50,000 nucleotides of DNA, from positions 7,501 to 57,500 of the forward strand of contig JACVTC010000106.1 in assembly GCA_016946835.1 (NCBI GenBank), read 5' to 3'. The stretch comes from Neocallimastix lanati (nom. inval.). Taxonomy: Eukaryota > Neocallimastigomycota > Neocallimastigomycetes > Neocallimastigales > Neocallimastigaceae. Under the pieces are notes generated by a model. It was not told the origin of the DNA and searched no databases. It was given only the letters and a program-made list of their open reading frames with translations. Numbering within the stretch: position 1 is the first letter of the stretch; the number at the start of each line of letters is the position of its first letter. The translations under genes and the position numbers were made by a program. Below, one piece after another: positions 8,662-19,005 of this stretch.

Positions 8662-9741
8662 ATGTTCCTTTATAATAACGTGTGGGCAAACTCCTATCCT
8701 GACTTTGCTCCTATGTCGGAAGTAAATAAGCTAAGAACAGACGCTCAGATTACTGTCTCTGAACTGGCAAAAGATGCAGAAGTTACATTCTTATCAAGAG
8801 AAGATTTTAATAAATATAATGAAGATCTTCAAAAGAAACTTTTTACTTTAAATAGGGATAACAAGAATATCATAAAACAACTTTCTTCTATTACCAGCAT
8901 TTTAAATCAGAAATTCGATTTTATTCCTAATGTTAATGCTTCTCAAAATCAAGATGATAACGCTTCTATATCAACAAGAAGAGAGGCAGACAATGATGTA
9001 ATAATGAGGAATACTATTCCCAATACACTTCAAGAAGTTCCAGAACCTGGATTTTTCACTGGGGATATTAAGGAAACCGATCTCTTTTGTCAGCTCTGTG
9101 AAGATACTTTTAAGACTTATCCTAACTGTGAATCTACTATGGATGTAAAAATTAATTATGTTAAGTCACGCTTAAGAGATGGTGCTCGTAATTGGTATTA
9201 TGCCAAATATAAAGATAGAAGTCCAGCAACATTAGAAGAATTGATTAAAGAATTAAGGAAAGCTTTTAATAATGTTGCCAGTAAGAAATTAGCCATGATC
9301 CAACTCGCAAAAATTTCTCACACGTTTGGGAAAATTAATGATTATATTGATGAATTTCGAACCCTTACAACATGTTTGAATTGGAATGAAGAAGCTTTAG
9401 TTTTATTCTTTTATAATGGATTGCACCCAAGGTTCCAGGAAGAAATAGAAAAAATGGATGAATTTCCTTCTGATCTTAGTACTATTTATACTAGATGTAT
9501 TCTTTACGAAAATTCCTTGAAATCTAAAGGTCAATTAAAATCTAATGGTAATAAAAATTTAAAGAAAAAGCCTTCTAATGTCCACAATAACAACAACAAC
9601 AATAATAATAAATATAATAATAATAACAATTATAACAAATATTATAATAATAATTATAATAAAGTCCATAATAATAATAACTTTAATAAAATTAATAATA
9701 ACAGTAATAATAGTACAAATAATAATAATTCAAAAAACTAA
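8662..9741 (+). CDS. Gag of chromovirus
   Basis: 359 aa. The central part (about residues 130-280: EPGFFTGDIKETDLFCQ, INYVKSRLRDGARNWY, LRKAFNN, INDYIDEFRTL, LFFYNGLHPRFQ) is the retrotransposon gag fold that assembles virus-like particles. The end (about 300-359) is a K/N run with no CCHC knuckle, so nucleic-acid binding probably rests on the basic tail. The start at 8662 is the first ATG after the priming site; a second Met at 8713 (MSEVNKL) is possible. It ends TCA AAA AAC TAA, a -1 slippery site abutting the stop. Confidence 0.9.
   Translation: MFLYNNVWANSYPDFAPMSEVNKLRTDAQITVSELAKDAEVTFLSREDFNKYNEDLQKKLFTLNRDNKNIIKQLSSITSILNQKFDFIPNVNASQNQDDNASISTRREADNDVIMRNTIPNTLQEVPEPGFFTGDIKETDLFCQLCEDTFKTYPNCESTMDVKINYVKSRLRDGARNWYYAKYKDRSPATLEELIKELRKAFNNVASKKLAMIQLAKISHTFGKINDYIDEFRTLTTCLNWNEEALVLFFYNGLHPRFQEEIEKMDEFPSDLSTIYTRCILYENSLKSKGQLKSNGNKNLKKKPSNVHNNNNNNNNKYNNNNNYNKYYNNNYNKVHNNNNFNKINNNSNNSTNNNNSKN
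9732..9738 (+). promoter_or_regulatory. -1 ribosomal frameshift site A AAA AAC
   Basis: In the gag frame the last codons read TCA AAA AAC TAA, giving an exact X XXY YYZ heptamer at 9732-9738 followed at once by the stop. The pol frame lies -1 from gag and is open across this point, continuing CTA AAT GAA toward the protease. I did not identify a downstream pseudoknot. Confidence 0.75.
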
Positions 9742-12700
9742 ATGAAGGACTTCACTCGGAGTCCAATTCATCAAAAAATGTAAAAACAATTTATTATAAC
9801 TTTCCTTCATTTGATAACATCACAACCCAAAAACTACCTTCAACTTTTCTTTTATTCCATTGCTACATTCCAACAAGACTACCAATTAATAATAATAAAT
9901 TAAAAATTAAAAATAACCAAAAAATTACATCTGAATCTATGCTAGATTCTGGATCATTTTGTAATTTTATTACAAAAAATTTAGTTCAAAAACTAAATTT
10001 AAAAATTTATAATTTAAAAAATAAAATTTCAGTCAAAGGTATATCTGGTTCTACTACTAAGATAGATCAGTACGTTTGGCTAAAATTTCAAATAAAAATA
10101 CAAAAGAATAAAAAATTTTATTTTAAAAATTACAATGAAAAATTTCTAATAACAAATTGCATACCAACTGATCTACTTTTTGGTAATCAATTCATGCGAA
10201 AATTCAAAATTCACTATAATTATGATAAGAATATATTATATTCTTACTTAAATTATTATTTTTCAAATAAAAATAACAAAAATCCTAATAAATATTGCAA
10301 AAACAATTTATATCTACAGTCGATGAAAAATAAAATTTTAAAAAATTATTTACTTTTTAATAAATCAATAAAAAAATTTAATTATAAAAATTTTTCAAAA
10401 AATTTAAAAAAATTTGATCAGAAGTTTAATTATAATAAAAAATTTTTTAATAAAAAACTTAATAACCTTAACCTTAATAAATTTTCAAAATTTTGTGATA
10501 AATTTAATTATAAAAAATTTTTTAATAAAAATCATTATTTTATTAATAAATATAAATATTATTTCAAAAAACAAAATAAATACTTAAAAAACAATTTTAA
10601 TTTAAACAATGACTATAATTACAATTTTTTAATATATTCCTTCTTATCGAATAAAGAAATTAATAAAAATGACAATGAAGATCCAAATATTGAAGATATT
10701 CCGCCTCAATATCGCGATCTATTTATTGTTTTTAGTAAAGCCGAAGCCGATAAACTTCCCCCACATCGTTTAACCGACTGCAAAATAGTGCTGGAGAAGG
10801 ACGCTTCCCTTCACTATGGTCCAATCTATCCCTTAACCGAAGAGGAAAATAAAGTTTTGAAAGAATATATAAAAGAAAACCTAAAAAAAGGATTTATTAG
10901 ACCATCTGAATCACCTGCAGGTTATCCAGTTCTATTCCAAAAGAAAAAAGATGGTACACTTCGGTTATGCGTAGACTATAGGAAGTTAAACGCTGTTACT
11001 ATAAGAAACTCGTACCCCATACCTCTTATTAATGAAATTATTGAAAAGGTTAAAGGAGCAAAGTATTTTACAAAATTAGATTTACGTTCAGCCTATAATT
11101 TAATCCGTATTAAGGAAGGGGATGAATACAAGACAGCTTTCAGAACTAAATATGGTCACTATGAATACTTAGTTATGCCATTTGGTTTAAAAAACGCACC
11201 AGCTACTTTTCAATCGTTTATTAATTCGGTACTAAGACCATATTTAGAAAAAAGTGTTATTCTTTATTTAGACGATATTTTAATCTACTCCAAAGATTTA
11301 AAAGAACATCATAAACAAGTTAGGGAGGTTTTGCAAGCATTAATTAATAATAACTTATATGCAAAATTAGAAAAATGCGAATTTGATAAAGAGAAAGTTG
11401 AATTCCTTGGATATGTATTATCAGGTCAAGGTGTCACTACCGATCCGAAGAAAATAGAATCAATTAAAGACTGGCCTCAACCAAATAACTTAAAGGACGT
11501 ACAGAGGTTTTTAGGTCTTTGCAATTATTATAGAAGATTTGTTAAAGATTTTGCAAAAATTGCAAAACCTTTACATAATTTAACCAGAAAAAATATTAAA
11601 TTTAATTGGAATAACAAATGTGAAGAATCATTCTCAGAATTAAAGAAAAGATTAACCAGTTCTCCAGTTTTATTCCATCCGGATAATAATAAACCATTTA
11701 TTGTTGAATGTGATGCAAGTAACTTTGCCCTTGGTGCTGTTTTATCACAAAAGGATGATAATAATAAATTACATCCAGTTGCATATTTCTCAAGAAGCTT
11801 ACAAGGTGCAGAAATTAATTATACTATTACAGACAAGGAGTTGTTAGCTATTAGAGAAGCCTTTTTGGCATGGAGACATTTATTACTTGGTGCGAAATAC
11901 AAAGTAACTGTTTATACTGATCATAGGAACTTATTATATACCCTTGGTGGTAAAATTGGTAATCAAAGGCAACATAGATGGCATATGTTCTTCCAAGAAT
12001 ATAATTTTGAATTAATTTATAGACAAGGTTCCAATAATGGAAAACCTGATTCTCTTTCAAGAAGACCAGATTATATAAAAAATAATGAAGAAACTAAAAC
12101 CGAAAATATTCTTGACATAAAAAATGTAAAGGAAGTTCCATGTTTTATTGGTGTTGTTAGCGATCTTTTAGAAAGAATTATAGAAGCTACAAAAACAGAT
12201 GCCACAGCTGATGATATTAGACTCTATTTTAGCCCACAGAATATTAAAAATGATATGTCCTATAAACCCTTTAGGAAAATGAATAAGTTCAAAATAAAGG
12301 ATAATATTATATTATATAATAATTTAATTTATATTCCTGAAATTTTAAGATTAGAAATCTTAACTAAATATCATGAAAAGCCTTCCGCTGGTCATCTTGG
12401 AATTAAAAGAACTCTTGAATTAATTACAAGAAACTTTTGGTGGCCCAAAATGCAAGATGATGTTATAAAATTTGTCAATTCCTGTGAATGTTGTGCAAGA
12501 AACAAAATTAATAGACATAGGAAATATGGCTTCCTACAACCGTTGGAAACACCTGATAGACCTTGGAAATCTATAGAAGTTGACTTTTTATGTGGCCTCC
12601 CGGATTCAAAGGGATATACGGTAATAATGGTTGTAGTGGATCGTTTCTCTAAAATGATTCACTTAATACCTTTCAAACAAATTCCTGATGCAAAACAAAC

Positions 12701-13628
12701 TGCCAAAGCATTTATGAATAATGTTTATAAATTACATGGCCTTCCTTATGATATGTATACAGATAGAGGTCCTCAGTTTACAAGTGCACTTTGGAAAGAA
12801 TTCATGAAATTACTTAATATTAAATCCAAATTAGCTACAACAGATCATCATGAGACTGTTGGTCAAGTTGAGAGATGTAACTCCTTTATTGAACAGTATT
12901 TAAGAGCTTATTCAAGATCTTATTATCACGACGATTGGATTAATTGGATCTATCTTGCAGAGTTCGCTTATAATAATTCAGTCAATGAATCTACAAAAGA
13001 AACACCTTTCTTTATTAACTATGGATTTCATCCATCTATGGACGAATATTTCTTACTACCCCAAGTTGATACTAATAGTAAATTTATTAAAAATGTAAGT
13101 ACAAGTTTTAATCATATTAAAGATGTCTTATTAAGATCTAAAGAATTATATAAAAATTATGCGGATAAGAAAAGGATGCCACCTCCTGTAATAAAAGAAG
13201 GTGACTTGGTTTGGATTCAAGCACCTCCTTCCTTAAATATTGAAGATTGTTCTAAACTCGCTCCTTGCAAATATGGACCTTACAAGGTAATCGATGTTTT
13301 AGAGAATAATAATTATAAAATTGATCTTAAAAAGTCACCTTTTCCAAAACATCATCCAATCTTTCATATCTCTGAATTGGAACCTTATGTCCCAACTCCG
13401 CAAAAGTTTTTAAATAGAAGTTCGCACAATGAATCCATTAATGATATTATTGAAATTTCTGGATTTAGGACAAACTACAAGAAAAACTGCTACGAATATA
13501 GAGTTAGATACAAATATAAAAGTTCAAGTAATTGGGTGCCTTCTTATGAAGTTGAAAATAATCCAAGGAATCAAAGAATATATCAAGAATATTTAAAGAA
13601 TAATAGAAAATTCACTTCTCTTTCTTAT

Positions 13629-13634
<6 letters not shown>
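9738..13634 (+). CDS. Pol of chromovirus: protease, RT, RNase H, integrase, chromodomain
   Basis: Numbered from the first in-frame Met (9939, 1231 aa). The protease begins MLDSGSFCNFI, with the catalytic Asp at residue 3, so translation surely starts upstream through the gag frameshift. Residues about 100-235 are an unusual K/N/F-rich spacer. RT spans about 280-460 with LCVDYRKLN, FTKLDLRSAY and YLDD (443-446). RNase H has ECDAS (D592) and YTDHRNL. Integrase has H812, H819, C849, C852, then D882 (EVDFL), D942 (YTDRGPQF) and E978, a DD35E spacing. A chromodomain-like end follows (about 1165-1222: ISGFRTNYKKNCYEYRVRYK, SNWVPSYEVEN), which in this family guides integration to chromatin marks. 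No internal stop is seen, so it is probably functional. Confidence 0.93.

Positions 13635-13710
<76 letters not shown>
13635..13710 (+). repeat. Long A-tract after pol stop
   Basis: The pol stop TAA runs directly into about 75 A. A second A-tract lies at about 14120-14150. Between them are AAATTTCAATTTC-type words also seen at the LTR start. The first tract is in the element 3' untranslated region and would be transcribed. Confidence 0.8.
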
Positions 13711-13713
<3 letters not shown>

Positions 13714-14117
13714 ATTATACTTAAGCTATAAATAGTATATTAAATAATAATATTTCAAAATTAAATTAGTTAATTTAAAATTTTACATTTCAAAATTTCA
13801 AAAATTTTTAAAAAATCGAAATTTAATAATACTTTATTTATTTTTACATTATTATATTCATTAAATTATAAATTTTCACTATATTTAAAAATTTTCAATT
13901 TAATGCATAAAATTAAGATGAAATTTCAATTTCAATTTCAAAATTTCAATTTTACATTTTTTCAACGAAATTTTTAATAAAATTCACACCATTATATTTC
14001 TCGATATTTAATTTTATAACAAAATTTTAATTTCAGTAAATTTTGACAATTTCGAAATTTCCATGAAATGGCCACTTGTAATGTGTTCTTTAAAGGACTC
14101 ATGTGACCTTTTTACTT

Positions 14118-14155
<38 letters not shown>

Positions 14156-14192
14156 TAAAATATACAATTTTATAAATATAATAATTTCTTTA

Positions 14193-14241
14193 TGTAACGT
14201 TACACAAAATCGTCTGGAATCCGATTTTTGTGGAAGGGCGT
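14193..14241 (+). promoter_or_regulatory. Polypurine-type tract and palindromes before 3' LTR
   Basis: GTGGAAGGGCGT lies directly before the 3' LTR and is the best candidate for the plus-strand primer. Upstream are the perfect palindrome TGTAACGTTACA (14193-14204) and the hairpin AATCG...CGATT (14209-14225). The tract is imperfect as a purine run because of TG and CG. Confidence 0.5.
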
Positions 14242-14976
14242 TGTCGAAATTACAACTGAATTAAATTTCAATTTCAATTAATTTCAATTAAAATTATTAA
14301 AAACAAAATAATTAATAAAAATTTATAATTCATTAATTATTCTTTAAATTTTATTTATTTTATAATATTATAAGTTATTTGATCATCTTAGGACCAGCTT
14401 AGGCCTACTGATTCTAATGATATCATATTAAACTTAAATATTATTAATAAATAAAATATTTATTAACATGAATCATTTGGTCATGTCATCCTTGATTCAT
14501 AAATTAATGTTTATGTATTAATTTATGTTATATTGATTTAATTAATTATTAATTATTAATTACTATATTAAATATTTAAATTTAATATTATATTATATAT
14601 ATTAGCTAATATATTAGATTAAAAAATATAATTTATTTATATTAAACATATTCTTATACTAAATATTATTATTATCAACTTTATATTATTATTATCAATA
14701 TTCTCAAACCTACAAAGTATAAAAAGAAAATTCAAATTTATCTTTTTGTCCTTTGTAAGGTTATAGTTAACCTATTATAATATAACTATATATTTTTATT
14801 AATAAATAAGAATTTTTATTATATCAAACCAATTATTAGTTTTAATTAAGTGTTAAATTAACAAATTTAACTTTATAACTCTTTTATTTTAGTAATTTAC
14901 TTATATCTATATAGTTATATTATATAGATATATCAACCTGATTCCTCGTTAAATTCAACCTGTTTACTTTTTAACA
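14242..14976 (+). repeat. 3' LTR of chromovirus
   Basis: 735 bp with the same ends as the 5' LTR, followed by the TSD TATTT (14977-14981). By eye I found no difference from 7893-8627, which implies recent insertion. Confidence 0.92.
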
Positions 14977-14981
14977 TATTT

Positions 14982-16440
14982 CTAATACATTATGTGTACA
15001 TTATTATTTTTGTACTTTAATAAATTTTTAAATCCAAAGATCAAAAATTAAATCAAAAATTATATTAAACTTTATATTTTTATATTAAATCTTATATTAA
15101 TAGTAATATTTTTATATATTTAAAACTTATATTAACAATATTAATAATAAATCTTATTTTTTTATTTTTATATTAATAATGAAAATTTGTATTAATAATA
15201 TTTTTATATATTGATGATTAAAAATTTATATATTATATTTTAACTTTTATTATAAAATTTTATATCGAAATGTTTTATTTTATATTGAAAAATATTTTAT
15301 TTTATTAAAAACCTTTATATTAGAATAGTATTTTTATTTTTATTTGAATATTTTAACAGATTGTAATAAAATTTATAGCCAATTAAATAAATTCTTATTA
15401 GTAATATTTTAGATATTTTTTTAAAAAAAAAAAAAAAAATGTTTTATTAATATTATAAATGTATTTTATTTATATTGTTATAATTAAATTTTATATAATT
15501 GATTATAAAATTCAATTTAAATTTAATAGTTTTTATAAAAAAAAAAAAAAAAATAAATAAAATGTAATTTAGTGGCAAGAACAACTTTTATGCCTTGAAA
15601 AAAAGTATAAATAGTTGTAAATTTTGCTATCAATTTTTAAAAAATCATAAAATAAAATCAAATAAATTTAATAAAATAAATAAATAAAATAAATAAATAA
15701 ATAAATAAAATTTGTGTTTCTTACTTTATTTTTATTTAATTCTCTAAAACCTTAACATGAAGATTTCGTTACAATTATATAATTATAAATTTTATTAATA
15801 TCAATATCAATATTATATTATTATAAATTTTATTAATATCAATATACTTTTCAAAATTAATTATGTTATTAAAAATATTAAATTCAATAAAAGATTTTTA
15901 TTATTTTATTAAAATTATAATTGTTATTATTATATTTTAATAATAATTGATTCATATTGATCAAACATTATAAATATTACTACGCAAATAATTAATTATT
16001 TTAATAGGATCAATTATTCAACTTTTATTGTTTTAATTTTTAATTCTTATATCATTTAAATTAATATATATATATATATCGTTTATGAAAATATGAATTA
16101 TAAATAATTAAAATTATTTATTTTTCATTTAAATTTTTTTATTTACTATAATAAAATATAATAATTAAAAGACAAACGTTATTATAACTAAATTTTTTTT
16201 TTTTAGAAAAATAAATGAAAAAAAATTAAAATATATGATTCCTATATATATAAAATAATTATTATATTTTTTTTTATTTTATTTTATTTTATTTTATATT
16301 TATTTCACCTATATACTTTATTATTTAATATTTTTATATAAGTTAAACTTATATATATTTATATGGTTTATATATTATCTTAATTTTTTAAAAAATAATA
16401 TTTAGTTTAATAATAAATTTAAAATTAATCTATAAAAAAT
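14982..16440. other. Solo-LTR right part and MULE flank, no gene
   Basis: 14982-15773 is the right part of the split solo LTR, with A-tracts at about 15424-15439 and 15538-15552 and an AAATAAAT array near 15680-15710. From 15779 the MULE flank resumes (TTAATATCAATATCAATATT, then TATATATATATATCGTTTATG near 16070) and matches about 23460-23940 in direct and 18180-18680 in inverted orientation. No coding sequence is visible. Confidence 0.6.
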
Positions 16441-16455
16441 CTATTTTTTATTTAT

Positions 16456-16905
16456 TTAACCACGCCAACACCAACCATATTCAGTAAGACAGTATTTATC
16501 AACTATATCATAAACACGAGCATCACGATTAACATAGCCTCTCCATGAAAATCCACCTCTTGTGTTAATAGGTGTGTAATAACATCCATTTATGGTACTT
16601 ATATGTCTAGTAATCCATTTACATTTATCTGGATTTTTATATTGTGCATCTCTAAGATATGCTCCAACAGGGATTTCTCTATAATTAGCTACTGAATTAC
16701 GGAGGAAACAGTCATAAAATCCACGATTACTATTATTTAAAATACAATAACCTTTACATATATATGTATTTTTGCAATCTCTAGAATTAAGGAAATATAG
16801 ATGAGATATATCTGAATATAGAGCTGGTCCAACCAATTTTATACCACAAACATAAGTAATGTATGCAGTAACAATTAATAAAGCAGTTAATAATTTTTTA
16901 AACAT
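16456..16905 (-). CDS. Small secreted cysteine-rich protein, transposon cargo
   Basis: 149 aa. An N-terminal K-K and hydrophobic stretch (residues 3-19, MFKKLLTALLIVTAY) is a clear signal peptide, with likely cleavage near 20-22. The mature part has eight Cys (44, 50, 54, 66, 95, 108, 139, 147), consistent with four disulfides, many aromatic residues and a WCWRG end. I do not recognise the family. It sits between the MULE flank and the right TIR of the left half-element, reading toward the transposase, and a truncated copy occupies the equivalent place in the inverted arm (17760-17984). A passenger gene captured by the transposon, possibly acting outside the cell, is the inference; an effector, adhesin or antimicrobial role cannot be told apart. 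Confidence 0.75.
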   Translation of the reverse strand: MFKKLLTALLIVTAYITYVCGIKLVGPALYSDISHLYFLNSRDCKNTYICKGYCILNNSNRGFYDCFLRNSVANYREIPVGAYLRDAQYKNPDKCKWITRHISTINGCYYTPINTRGGFSWRGYVNRDARVYDIVDKYCLTEYGWCWRG

Positions 16906-17019
16906 TTTAATTTATAAAATTAATACTTTAATATAATATTATAAAAAATACTAATTATAAACCTATTTATATATTTATTTTTTTTTAAATTATTCAATTA
17001 TATAATTACGTATGTAATT

Positions 17020-17322
17020 CTGTTGATAATATAAACAAGGTATTAATGTATTAATAATAATTAATAATATTTAAAATAAAATAAAAAAATATAATAATTA
17101 TTTTATATATGTAGTAATTATATATATATATATATTTTTTTATTTAATTTTCTAAAAAAATTTTTTTTAGTCATAATAAACGTTGTCTTAATTATTTTTA
17201 TTATTATTTAAAAATTTATTTATTCATTTATAATTTATTTATTCATTTATTTATTTATTACATTATAATACGCCATGTTTTCGGAAATGCACTACAACAA
17301 AATACAAATTTATGTAATAAAA
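17020..17322 (-). repeat. Right TIR of left half-element, truncated at tip
   Basis: It runs from TGTTGATAATATAAACAAGG through GTCATAATAAACG and ATACGCCATGTTTTCGGAAA to TGTAATAAAAATTTTT. The terminal CGAAATGACACACCCCC present at 26962-26978 is missing and is replaced by a TATTT run and 17 bp ending at 17370. This half has therefore lost its outer tip. Confidence 0.7.
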
Positions 17323-17370
17323 ATTTTTATTTTATTTTATTTTATTTTATTTGGAATACTTAGCATAAAT

Positions 17371-17684
17371 GGGGGTGTGTCATTTCGAAAATTTTTATTA
17401 CATTAATTTGTATTTTGTTGTAATGCATTTCGGAAAGCATGGCGTATTATAATGTAATAAATAAATAAATGAATAAATAAATTATTAAATGATAATAAAA
17501 TAATAAAATATAATAATTAAAAGACAAACGTTTATTATGACTAAAAAAATTTTTTTTAGAAAAATAAAAAAAAAATATATATATATATAATTACTACATA
17601 TATAAAATAATTATTATATTTTTTTTATTTTATTTTAAATATTATTAATTATTATTAATACCTTGTTTATATTATCAACAGAAT
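17371..17684 (+). repeat. Left TIR of the inverted second unit
   Basis: It starts GGGGGTGTGTCATTTCG and is the near-perfect inverse of 26650-26978 over about 320 bp, including GCATTTCGGAAA, ATGGCGTATTATAATG and GACAAACGTTTATTATGAC. It lies back to back with the truncated TIR at 17020-17322. Confidence 0.75.
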
Positions 17685-17759
17685 GACATACGTAATTACA
17701 TAATTGAATAATTAAAAAAAAATAAATATATATATAGGTTTATAATTAGTATTTTTTAT

Positions 17760-17984
17760 AGAGAAATCCCTGTTGGAGCATATCTTAGAGATACACAATA
17801 TAATAATCCAGATAAATGTAAATGGATTACTAGACATATAAGTACCAAAAATGGATGTTATTACACACCTATTAACACAAGAGGTGGATTTTCATAGAGA
17901 GGTTATGTTAATCGTGATGCTCGTGTTTATGATATAGTTGGTAAATACTATCTTACTGAATATGGTTGGTGTTGGCGTGGTTAA
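17760..17984 (+). pseudogene. Broken copy of the secreted Cys-rich protein gene
   Basis: It matches residues 77-149 of the 16456-16905 protein. The first half of the coding region is deleted: upstream sequence AGTATTTTTTATA is joined directly to the codons for REIPVGAYLRD. In the remaining frame the Trp of GGFSWRG is TAG (17895-17897), and the seventh Cys of the mature chain is Tyr. The orientation is inverted relative to the intact copy, as expected for an inverted arm. Both coding losses are G-to-A on this strand, that is C-to-T at CpA on the other. Confidence 0.88.
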
Positions 17985-18799
17985 ATAAATAAAAAATAGA
18001 TTTTTTATAGATTAATTTTAAATTTATTATTAAACTAAATATTATTTTTTTAAAAATTAAGATAATATATAAACCATATAAATATATATAAGTTTAACAT
18101 ATATAAAAATATTAAATAATAAAGTATATAGGTGAAATAAATATAAAATAAAATAAAATAAAATAAAAAAAATATAATAATTATTTTATATATATAGGAA
18201 TCATATATTTTAATTTTTTTTCATTTATTTTTCTAAAAAAAAAAAATTTAGTTATAATAACGTTTGTCTTTTAATTATTATATTTTATTATAGTAAATAA
18301 AAAAATTTAAATGAAAAATAAATAATTTTAATTATTTATAATTCATATTTTCATAAATGATATATATATATATATTAATTTAAATAATATAAGAATTAAA
18401 AATTAAAACAATAAGAGTTGAATAATTGATCCTATTAATATAATTAATTATTTGCATAAAAATATTTATAATGTTTGATCAATATGAATCAATTATTATT
18501 AAAATATAATAATAACAATTAGAATTTTAATAAAATAATAAAAATCTTTTATTGAATTTAATATTTTTAATAACATAATTAATTTTGAAAAGTATATTGA
18601 TATTAATAAAATTTATAATAATATAATATTGATATTGATATTAATAAAATTTTTAATTATATAATATTGATATTGATATTGATATTAATAAAATTTTAAC
18701 TAGTATCAAATAAATCGGTTTTAGTTATAAATTATTTTATAAAAATAACTAAAAGATAATTTCTATTAAGATTATTAAATAAAAACAATAGGTAAATAA

Positions 18800-19005
18800 A
18801 TTTGTATTTTTCTAGCATTTTTTTAAATTAAGATTATTTAATTATTATTTAAACGATTATAAATATAAATTTAAAATAAATAAATTTTTATTTTTCTAGT
18901 ATTTTTTTAAATTAAGATTATTTAATTATTATTTAAACGATTATAAATATAAATTTAAAATAAATAAATTTGTATTTTTCTAGCATTTTTTTAAATTAAG
19001 ATTAT
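18800..19005 (-). repeat. 84-bp tandem repeat beside MULE copy B
   Basis: About three inverted units with ATTTTTCTAG(C/T)ATTTTTTTAAATTAAG and AACGATTATAAATATAAATT at 84-bp steps. It is equivalent to the arrays beside copies A and C. Confidence 0.65.

Larger units (their letters stand above)
7893..14976 (+). mobile_element. Complete Ty3/gypsy chromovirus (Tf1/sushi-like priming)
   Basis: The element is 7084 bp, with 735-bp LTRs at 7893-8627 and 14242-14976 that appear identical by eye, TG...CA ends and a 5-bp TSD TATTT (7888-7892 and 14977-14981). Gag and Pol are open and joined by a -1 shift. Pol order is protease, RT, RNase H, integrase, chromodomain, the order of chromoviruses. Identical LTRs and open frames argue for a recent, possibly still active insertion. 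The priming site matches the element's own 5' RNA end rather than a tRNA. Confidence 0.92.
7210..15773. mobile_element. Solo-LTR-like element (about 1.5 kb) split by the chromovirus
   Basis: It begins TGTAACG (7210) and ends CGTTACA (15773), a 7-bp inverted terminus with TG...CA ends, and is flanked by the 5-bp direct repeat ATTAT (7205-7209 and 15774-15778). Outside, both flanks continue the MULE-associated sequence (TTAATATCAATATCAATATT), so the insertion site is the left MULE flank. Removing the inner element at 7893-14981 leaves about 1475 bp with no coding capacity. A TATA-like GTATAAATAG lies near 15607, about 160 bp from its 3' end. A long solo LTR of a different Ty3 family is the simplest reading; a non-autonomous element is the alternative. 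Confidence 0.65.
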
